From Bugula neritina (Eukaryota > Bryozoa > Gymnolaemata > Cheilostomatida > Bugulidae), in NCBI GenBank assembly GCA_964035545.1, contig CAXIUT010000064.1, positions 1-64,000 of the forward strand: 64,000 nt of DNA. Reading direction: 5' to 3'. The notes beneath the pieces were generated by a model. The model had not been told where the DNA came from and made no database searches. It saw only the letters and a program-made list of their open reading frames with translations. Below are positions 54,160 to 64,000 of the stretch, piece after piece; within the stretch, counting starts at the first letter, position 1, and every line of letters begins with the position of its first letter. Position numbers and translations under genes: made by a program.

Positions 54160-56155
54160 TTTTTTATCATAGTGACACTTAAAAATCTATTTATTTCATT
54201 GCAAGAAAAAAAAAAAGGTAAGCGTCTTTATTAATCTAAAAACGCTCCGAATGTGATGGGCGGTGTGTGCAAAACTATTGTATTAATTCGCCATAACATC
54301 GTTATTTATGGTTACTAACGATTTCAACTTCTTCACTTCTGTTTCAGAAATGATTCTGCACTTTGATAATTTTTTAAACTGTCTCTAAATTACTTTTTTG
54401 AATTTTTTTGTTTTTATCATTGTAATACGTGTGTAGCCCAATATACTTAGATCGTGAGGACTTGACTTCAATTTACTTTAAAAATACACTTTCATAGAGT
54501 TTGTATATCAATAACTAGTAAGATTACGTTCGTTATATAAACTTAATTATACACGTCAAAGCACGAACTGACGACAGCCATGCAGTACTATTTAAATATT
54601 AATTTAATTTTAATTTATTTAATTTATTATTATTACATATTGGTAAGATTTTACGTGGATTATCGCATTAAACCACATATTCCACCGTTCGATATAATTC
54701 CCGCCAATTCTGTTAGCTTTGAGATTTGCAACTGTACTCACCAGGTAGATTATTTTAACGTAAATTTTAATAATAATCAACATTCAGGGTAGAGATTACT
54801 AGGGTCTCTAATCCTATTCATTTCCTCTACTTTCGTGTTTTAGCGTCAGATAAAACCGGTAAAATTCATTAGAATAATGGCAAAATTATTTAAATAATAG
54901 CGTATTTTATCACTCTTTAAATAAGTTTTTTTACTTTTGTTTAATCTCAAAAATATTTTATATTACACATAATTTCAATTTATAAATCTAGTAGTATGTA
55001 TAATTTTATTTAGCCCACACACCTTTTACACCCAATCATGCTGAATAACGCTTGTTGCTCAGGTCTTACCGCGGCTGCTGGCACCTGTATTTGCCACAAC
55101 TTCTTTTTATGTTTAATATCATAATTTTTACATTTGGATAAACTTTACAACTTCTATAGTTTTCGTCGTTTCCGTTAAATTGATAGGTCATACTTTCGTA
55201 CATTGCCTAATATTCTTCACTGCTGCCGTATGGTGGGGTTGTTTTCATACCCCATGTGGATGATTCTTCTCTCAAATCAACTAAAGATTATAGGCATATT
55301 AAAACAGCTAATTTTAGTTTTAATATATACCTAATCTTACCCCATAAAACGTAAACCTAAAAATTTTTTAAATTATTAAGTATTTAAATATATATATACA
55401 ATTATATATATATATATATATACAATTAATAACTTAATTAGCATTAGTTTATTATTTTTTTATATAAATAGTTTTTAGAAATTTTATAAAAAAAAATTTT
55501 ATTTAAAATCACTTTAAAAATTAAAATTTTATAAAAATAATTTTACCTAAAATTACTTTAAAAAATTAAAATTTTATAAACTTTATTATATCTAATAAAT
55601 AAAGTAAAATAATAAAAAAATTTTTTATAATAATTAACAAAAATAAATACAAAAAATTTAATAACATTTTCCTAAGACAACAATTAAATAAAAATATTGG
55701 TTTATATTTTATTTATTTGCCTCCATAAAGTGGCATACGTATATTGGTATCGTTGTTAATACCGTACCAATATACAGATTAATTCAAAATTAATTAATAA
55801 TTTATTTTTCAAAAAAATTAATTAATACAATTAAAATACTATTGTTAATGTAGTAAATTTAATATTAAGAATAAATCTTTTGTCTGTATACCCCCTTAAC
55901 ATAGTTAAATTTACTAATACTTATAACACGAATATACACACAACTTTCATGTGTACATTTTCTACGTTAAAAATTTTTTAAATCTATTAAAAGTATTTAA
56001 CTTTCAGAATCCTATTTTACTAAGCTTACTCACCACGACGCTATTTTATTTATTTTTTAAATTTTTAATTTAAAAAATAATCCCATTCAACTTGCATGTG
56101 TTATACATTTAACTAGCGTTCACTCTAAGCCAAGATCACACTCATAAATTTAATT
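54160..56155 (-). rRNA. rns: Small subunit ribosomal RNA
   Basis: 5' end GTGTGATCTTGGCTTAGAGT with AACACATGCAAGTTGAATGG; GTGAGTAAG near 56030; CCATACGGCAGCAGTGAAGA near 55225; the 530 loop CCAGCAGCCGCGGTAAGACC (55075); and the decoding region GCACACACCGCCCATCACAT (54265). The 5' domain has long AT-rich expansions, giving about 2 kb. Unlike Tetrahymena there is no gene or obvious break splitting off a 5' fragment. The 3' end is approximate. Its first about 50 nt are the source of the 61-bp terminal repeat. Confidence 0.94.
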
Positions 56156-56229
56156 ACTAACCTTGATTCACAATATGTATATATATATATATATATATAA
56201 ATTTTAATTATTAAAACTTAACTAAAGAA

Positions 56230-57300
56230 AAAAAATAAAGATAGATTTTTAATTTTTTTTTTTTGTTTATTATAAATAAAGTAATATCAAATAGAGATAT
56301 GTTTTATTAAATAAAAAAATTACTTAGTAGAAATTTTTTTATAAACTTTTTTTATCTATTATAAATATAGCAACATTAAACAAAAATATGTTTTTTTTTT
56401 ACTGGTAAAAAAAAAATTTTTATTTATTATAAGTAAGGCAATATTTAGTGGATATATTTTAGTGATTAAAAAATACTTGGTAGAATTTTTTTTATCTATT
56501 ATAAGTAATAAAATATTAAGTTACAATATATTTTTACTTATAAAAAAAAAAATATTTAATAGAAATTTTTTTTATTTTCTGTTTATTATAAGTAATAATA
56601 CATTAAGTTATAACATATTTTTACTTGTAAAAAAAAAAATATTTAATAGAAATTGTTATAATTTTTTTTTATTTATTATTTATTATAGGTAATAAAACAT
56701 TAAATTATAACATATTTTTATTTGTAAAAAAAAAAACTATTTAATAGAAATTTTTTTTATTTTCTGTTTATTATAAGTAATAAAACATTAAGTTATAACA
56801 TATTTTTACTTGTAAAAAAAAAATATTTAATAGAAATTTTTATAATTTTTTTTTTTATTTATTATTTATTATAAATAATAAAACATTAAATTATAACATA
56901 TTTTTATTTGTAAAAAAAAAAAAACTATTTAATAGAAATTTTTTTTACTTTTCTGTTTATTATAAGTAATAATCCGTTAAGTTATAACATATTTTTACTT
57001 GTAAAAAAAAAAATATTTAATAGAAATTTTTATAATTTTTTTTTATTTATTATTTATTATAGGTAATAAAACATTAAATTATAACATATTTTTATTTGTA
57101 AAAAAAAAAACTATTTAATAGAAATTTTTTTTACTTTTCTGTTTATTATAAGTAATAAACCGTTAAGTTATAACATATTTTTACTTGTAAAAAAAAAATT
57201 ATTTAGTAAAAATTTTTATAATTTTTTTTATCTATTATTAATAAAGTAACGCTGAATAAATATATTTTTTAGTGATCAAGAATAGTTTAAATAGAATTTT
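56230..57300. repeat. R2 repeat array, right locus
   Basis: About ten units of 85-95 bp (ttattataagtaataaaaca, ttaagttataacatattttt, the tttttacttgtaaaaa hairpin, then tatttaatagaaa and a T-run), starting just upstream of the SSU gene. The largest R2 array. Short ORFs crossing it are repeat artefacts. Could form regularly spaced hairpins upstream of the rRNA genes. Confidence 0.88.
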
Positions 57301-60240
57301 TTGAAAACTTTTTATAACTATCTTATCCTGTATATACGAAAAAAATAATAAGATAGAATATATATATGTATATATTACTTATATTATATTAGTATAAAAT
57401 TTTTAAGTTACTTATCTTATATTATATTAGTATAAAATTTTTAAGTTATTTATTTTTTTTAAAAATATTATAAAATACAATGATAAAACATATAAATATT
57501 ATATAATTTCTAATTCTATAAAATTTTACATAACTTTTTTTTTTGATATAAATAGTATAAAAATAATAATAATAAAAATTCTACAGGTAAATTATTTTAA
57601 ATTTTTTTTATATTCTCCCTTTTTTTTTTCGTATAAGTTGCAAGATTAAAAAAAAAAAAATATTTATGAAAAAATAATTTTTTAAATTTTTCATATAAAC
57701 TATTTGCTGCAGAAATTGTAAAGTAATAAAAACGTAGAAAGATTTTTATAAAGAAAAAAAAAAAGCATTCATTAGAAATAAAATACTTCTTTTATTATAA
57801 ATATTGGGTAAGAAGAATAACAAATTAAAAAGTAAATATGAATTATCTTCAAAAATTGATTTTTTTCTCTTTTTTTTTTTATTAACTATGTAAAAAGAAT
57901 CATATAAAGATTATATTTCTAATACAAAGTATTAATTAATTAAAATTTTTTGTATAATAAATTATTAAAAATTTTATTAACTTATCATATTAAAGTAAGT
58001 ATATATATATATATACTAGTACAAGTACTAACTGCACATTTAAAAAAAAAAAATAACAATTTATTATTAATAGTCAAAAAATAATATGTAATTTCATAAA
58101 TTAATAATAATTATCATAATACTCAGTTAAATAATAATTATTATTATTAATAACATAATTAATTAACACACTAATAAATAAAATAATATAGAAAATTTTA
58201 AACAATATACCATATTTTATTTACCAACAACTAAAAAACTATAAAGTTTTTAATGCAAATTATTTAAAAAATATGATAAAAAAAGTATAATTTTCTTTAA
58301 TAAACAATTAATTTTAATTTTGTATGCACATATATATATCTTATAATTAATTTTACTCTTCAACAATAACATAAAACACCCTTCCAATCATCACTGATCA
58401 TTGATATTAATAAAACATATTACAAATTGATGATCAATTGATGATAATTATAATTAAATAATTAATCATATCAATATGTATGTATTCATACAACTATAAT
58501 TTAAAAAAAAAAAATGTGATTAGTAATTTTTTCCTTCTAACCAATAAATTAGAATACATTATATTTCAAATACCATTATATTACAAATTACATTTAAACT
58601 TTAAAATGTTTTTAATAAAATAAAATAAAAAATATTTTTGTTATAAATTACTAATAACTATACAATTAAATAATCTAATATAATTAATTGTTATTTATAC
58701 TTAATATAAATAAATAAATACAAATTAATTTTTTTTTTTATAAGTATAAATATACTATAAATTTTTAATATACAATGAAGAATTGTAATTTATTACTATT
58801 CATTTATAGATATATTATGATTATATTAACTTTATCAAATTTTACTATATTACAACATACATATATATTGCGAATATGTCAATTCCTTTTATTATATATT
58901 AAATTATATATATATTGTAATATACAAATATAAATATTATAATTACATATATATATATTTTATAATTATATATTTATATAATGTAATATAATATATAAAT
59001 ATATATATATAAAAAAATTTATTATTTACATAATATAATATATAAATATTTATTTATATAATATATAAATTTATTATTTATATATATATGTATATATATA
59101 TATATATATTAAAAATATAAAATTATATATTTATATAATATATATAATATAATAAATAAATATATATTTATATAATACATAAATTTATTATTTATGTATA
59201 TATATATATATATTTATATTTATATAATATATATAATATAATAAATAAATATATATTTATATAATATATAAATTTATTATTTATATAATATATATAATAT
59301 ATATAATATAATATATATATAGATATATATGTATAATTAAATATAAATTTATATATTTATAATATGTATATATATATATATATATAAATTTATATATTTA
59401 TATGATATATATATATATTTATTATATAGTTATATGATATATATAATGTAATATATATATATATATAAATATAAATGATATATACATATATAATTATAAA
59501 ATATATAAACATATACGTATATGTATAATGTATATAAATAAAAAATTGAAGTATAAATTCGTATAAAATAATATTAATTTGGTCTTATTTTTAATAATTA
59601 AATATTAAATTTTATATTAATATATATGGGTATATGTATAAGTTTTACAATTGTATAAGTGTATAAAGTATATATTAAATTTTTTTTAAGTATATTATTA
59701 AGATATGTTGATTGTAAGAGTATTAGATATATTAAATATAGAAAAATTAAAAATTTGATAATTGTCGTAATTTATTAATTTATATGGGTTATATGTTTTT
59801 ACGTAGGTATAAGTCTGTTAGTATGTATATACATATTTATATTAGGCATTATAATGGTATATGTGTTTAGTATATATATAAAAGTGTATTTTTATAAGAT
59901 TGGTTATGTAATTATATCGATGCATATTTGATAAACTAATTGTATTTAGAAAAGGATAAAAAGCGTAATATATGTATATATATATATATAATTGGTTAAT
60001 TGATGTGGTTATAAGTAATTTATTTAGTAGTAAAGTGATTGATTGATAATTATAGATATAAGTATGGGTATATATTTACGTACACAGATAAATTTTTTTA
60101 TGAATAAATATATTTGAAATAATGGTGATATGGCTATTCTTAATTGTAATTTTTTCATATTTTATAATTAAAGTTGAAGTTATGGTATTAATATAAATAT
60201 ATTTATTTGAGCGTTAACTATACTAATTTTAAATATTTTT
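57300..60240. other. Gene-free AT-rich region, candidate origin/promoter region
   Basis: No ORF of note on either strand. Two direct copies of an about 38-bp element (atattatattagtataaaat...taagtta) lie at about 57374-57450. At 58.9-59.5 kb is an almost pure A/T core rich in (TA)n. C clearly exceeds G on the plus strand to its left (about 58.3-58.7 kb: acccttccaatcatcactga and similar) and G exceeds C to its right (59.6-60.2 kb). All leftward genes read away from here, SSU first. Confidence 0.55.
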
Positions 60241-63200
60241 TTTTAATTATTATTATAAATTTTTTTATATAAAATTTATTTAAATACTTTATTTATCAAA
60301 TTTTAAAGATTTTTTATAATAAAATAAAGCTGTAAATTTCTTACACAAAACTTACTTAATTACCTTATTTATCAAATTTTAAATATTTTTTATAATAAAT
60401 TAAAGTTATAAATTTCTTACATAAAATCTACTTGAATAACTTATCTATCAAATTTTAAATATTTTTATAATAAATTAAAGTTATAAATTTCTTACATAAA
60501 ACCTACTTGAATAACTTATCTATCAAATTTTAAATACCTTTTTATAATAAATTAAAGTTATAAATTTCTTACATAAAACCTATTTGAATAACTTATCTAT
60601 CAAATTTTAAATATTTTTTATAATAAATTAAAGCTGTAAATTTCTTACATAAAACCTACTTGAATAACTTATCTATCAAATTTTAAATATTTTTATAATA
60701 AATTAAAGTTATAAATTTCTTACATAAAACCTACTTAAATAACTTATCTATCAAATTTTAAATATTTTTTATAATAAATTAAAGCTGTAAATTTCTTACA
60801 TAAAACCTACTTGAATAACTTATCTATCAAATTTTAAATATTTTTATAATAAATTAAAGTTATAAATTTCTTATATAAAACCTACTTAATTACCTTATCT
60901 ATCAAATTTTAAATACCTTTTTATAATAAATTAAAGTTATAAATTTCTTATATAAAACCTACTTAATTACCTTATCTATCAAATTTTAAATACCTTTTTA
61001 TAATAAATTAAAGTTATAAATTTCTTACATAAAACCTACTTAAATAACTTATCTATCAAATTTTAAATACCTTTTTATAATAAATTAAAGCTGTAAATTT
61101 CTTACATAAAACCTACTTGAATAATTTATTTATATAAGATTTGTATAAGAAATTTATAACTTTAATTTATTATATAAAACCTACTTAATTACCTTATCTA
61201 TCAAATTTTAAATACCTTTTTATAATAAATTAAAGCTGTAAATTTCTTACATAAAACCTACTTGAATAATTTATTTATATAAGATTTGTATAAGAAATTT
61301 ATAACTTTAATTTATTATAAAAAGGTATTTAAAATTTGATAGATAAGTTATTTAAGTAGGTTTTATGTAAGAAATTTATAACTTTAATTTATTATAAAAA
61401 ATATTTAAAATTTGATAGATAAGGTAATTAAGTAGGTTTTATATAAGAAATTTATAACTTTAATTTATTATAAAAAGGTATTTAAAATTTGATAGATAAG
61501 TTATTTAAGTAAGTTTTATGTAAGAAATTTATAACTTTAATTTATTATAAAAAGGTATTTAAAATTTGATAGATAAGGTAATTAAGTAGGTTTTATGTAA
61601 GAAATTTATAACTTTAATTTATTATAAAAATATTTAAAATTTGATAGATAAGTTATTTAAGTAAATTTCTTATATAAAACCTACTTAATTACCTTATCTA
61701 TCAAATTTTAAATATTTTTATAATAAATTAAAGTTATAAATTTCTTATATAAAACCTACTTGAATAACTTATCTATCAAATTTTAAATACCTTTTTATAA
61801 TAAATTAAAGTTATAAATTTCTTATATAAAACCTACTTAATTACCTTATCTATCAAATTTTAAATACCTTTTTATAATAAATTAAAGTTATAAATTTCTT
61901 ACATAAAACCTATTTGAATAACTTATCTATCAAATTTTAAATACCTTTTTATAATAAATTAAAGCTGTAAATTTCTTACATAAAACCTACTTAATTACCT
62001 TATCTATCAAATTTTAAATACCTTTTTATAATAAATTAAAGTTATAAATTTCTTATATAAAACCTACTTAATTACCTTATCTATCAAATTTTAAATATTT
62101 TTTATAATAAATTAAAGTTATAAATTTCTTACATAAAACCTATTTGAATAACTTATCTATCAAATTTTAATACCTTTTTATAATAAATTAAAGCTGTAAA
62201 TTTCTTACATAAAACCTACTTAATTACCTTATCTATCAAATTTTAAATACCTTTTTATAATAAATTAAAGTTATAAATTTCTTACATAAAACCTACTTAA
62301 ATAACTTATCTATCAAATTTTAAATACCTTTTTATAATAAATTAAAGTTATAAATTTCTTATACAAATCTTATATAAATAAATTATTCAAGTAGGTTTTA
62401 TGTAAGAAATTTATAACTTTAATTTATTATAAAAAATATTTAAAATTTGATAGATAAGGTAATTAAGTAGGTTTTATATAAGAAATTTATAACTTTAATT
62501 TATTATAAAAAGGTATTTAAAATTTGATAGATAAGTTATTTAAGTAAGTTTTATGTAAGAAATTTATAACTTTAATTTATTATAAAAAGTTATTATTGTT
62601 ATTTAAAATTTGATAGATAAGGTAATTAAGTAGGTTTTATGTAAGAAATTTATAACTTTAATTTATTATAAAAATATTTAAAATTTGATAGATAAGTTAT
62701 TTAAGTAAATTTCTTATATAAAACCTACTTAATTACCTTATCTATCAAATTTTAAATATTTTTATAATAAATTAAAGTTATAAATTTCTTATATAAAACC
62801 TACTTAAATAACTTATCTATCAAATTTTAAATATTTTTTATAATAAATTAAAGCTGTAAATTTCTTACATAAAACCTACTTAATTACCTTATCTATCAAA
62901 TTTTAAATACCTTTTTATAATAAATTAAAGTTATAAATTTCTTATATAAAACCTACTTAATTACCTTATCTATCAAATTTTAAATATTTTTTATAATAAA
63001 TTAAAGCTGTAAATTTCTTACATAAAACCTACTTGAATAATTTATTTATATAAGATTTGTATAAGAAATTTATAACTTTAATTTATTATAAAAAGGTATT
63101 TAAAATTTGATAGATAAGTTATTTAAGTAGGTTTTATGTAAGAAATTTATAACTTTAATTTATTATAAAAAATATTTAAAATTTGATAGATAAGGTAATT

Positions 63201-64000
63201 AAGTAGGTTTTATATAAGAAATTTATAACTTTAATTTATTATAAAAAGGTATTTAAAATTTGATAGATAAGGTAATTAAGTAGGTTTTATGTAAGAAATT
63301 TACAGCTTTAATTTATTATAAAAAATATTTAAAATTTGATAGATAAGGTAATTAAGTAGGTTTTATATAAGAAATTTATAACTTTAATTTATTATAAAAA
63401 GGTATTTAAAATTTGATAGATAAGTTATTTAAGTAAGTTTTATGTAAGAAATTTATAACTTTAATTTATTATAAAAAGGTATTTAAAATTTGATAGATAA
63501 GGTAATTAAGTAGGTTTTATGTAAGAAATTTATAACTTTAATTTATTATAAAAATATTTAAAATTTGATAGATAAGTTATTTAAGTAAATTTCTTATATA
63601 AAACCTACTTAATTACCTTATCTATCAAATTTTAAATATTTTTATAATAAATTAAAGTTATAAATTTCTTATATAAAACCTACTTAAATAACTTATCTAT
63701 CAAATTTTAAATATTTTTTATAATAAATTAAAGCTGTAAATTTCTTACATAAAACCTACTTAATTACCTTATCTATCAAATTTTAAATACCTTTTTATAA
63801 TAAATTAAAGTTATAAATTTCTTATATAAAACCTACTTAATTACCTTATCTATCAAATTTTAAATATTTTTTATAATAAATTAAAGCTGTAAATTTCTTA
63901 CATAAAACCTACTTAATTACCTTATCTATCAAATTTTAAATACCTTTTTATAATAAATTAAAGTTATAAATTTCTTATATAAAACCTACTTAATTACCTT
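60240..64000. repeat. R3 repeat arrays in alternating orientation
   Basis: An about 78-80 bp unit (taaaacctacttgaataac, ttatctatcaaattttaaat, ttataataaattaaagttat, aaatttcttacat) runs forward at 60.24-61.12 kb, then alternates: inverted at about 61.12-61.17, forward 61.18-61.27, inverted 61.28-61.66, forward 61.66-62.36, inverted 62.37-62.70, forward 62.70-63.04, inverted 63.06-63.59, forward to the window edge. Units carry either acttaattaccttatc or acttgaataacttatc variants. The array continues beyond the window. Confidence 0.92.

Noticed and set aside
54580-54792. 70-aa plus-strand ORF
   Set aside because: Falls inside the SSU rRNA gene on the opposite strand.
54160-56155. Split SSU gene as in Tetrahymena
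   Set aside because: The 5' end, 5' domain, 530 loop and decoding region lie collinearly on one strand with no intervening gene; processing into pieces cannot be excluded but is not visible.
56462-56692. 76-aa plus-strand ORF with internal repeats
   Set aside because: Entirely composed of R2 repeat units; the repetition of the peptide mirrors the DNA repeat.

Overview
The window is most of a linear, extremely AT-rich mitochondrial chromosome from a ciliate, most likely an oligohymenophorean (the Tetrahymena/Paramecium group). The evidence is as follows. TGA is read as Trp throughout, and a tRNA-Trp with a UCA anticodon is present. The gene set is typical of ciliates: ccmF, nad7, nad9, nad10, rpl2, rpl6, rpl14, rpl16, several rps genes, a Ymf66-like ATP synthase subunit a, and large insertions in cox1 and cox2. 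nad1 and nad2 are each split into two separate genes. Nearly everything is encoded on the minus strand, so transcription runs right to left. Most start codons are not ATG; a recurring context TTAA-GTG / TTAA-TTG places a stop codon directly before the start.

Layout from right to left, in the direction of transcription. 60.2-64.0 kb: blocks of an ~80-bp repeat in alternating orientation (R3). 57.3-60.2 kb: gene-free AT-rich region with a (TA)n core and a reversal of C/G bias, a candidate origin/promoter region. 56.2-57.3 kb: an ~90-bp hairpin repeat (R2). 54.2-56.2 kb SSU rRNA and 51.5-54.1 kb LSU rRNA, both continuous. 21.0-51.4 kb: the compact core, in transcription order cox2, trnM, cob, trnE, rps14, ymf66/atp6, nad5, trnW, a ciliate-specific ORF of 501 aa, cox1, nad1 (first part), nad6, rpl14, small ORFs, nad4, nad9, rpl32-like, nad4L, orf159, ccmF, rpl16, orf107, nad3, nad2 (first part), rps7, atp9, nad1 (second part), trnF, rps3, nad2 (second part), rps12, nad10, orf108, rpl2, rps19, rps13, orf176, a 688-aa basic ORF, nad7, orf147.

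5.1-20.4 kb is an accessory, subtelomere-like zone. Two core genes are stranded in it (rpl6 with its neighbour orf110, and trnY). The rest is duplications: a family of membrane proteins sharing a (P)GYP motif just before a membrane segment (one member in four tandem copies), two tRNA-Trp-like copies, an 0.8-kb copy of the 5' part of the SSU gene, and decayed ORF copies. 1-5.12 kb is a perfect-register array of about 84 units of 61 bp.

The most striking observation is that the 61-bp terminal repeat is a copy of the 5' end of this genome's own SSU rRNA gene. It matches the real SSU start (56.10-56.16 kb) at 45 of 53 positions by hand. A two-unit array with the same 61-bp spacing is attached to the SSU pseudogene at 16.58-16.70 kb and looks like an intermediate. 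A further inverted copy lies at 19.2 kb.
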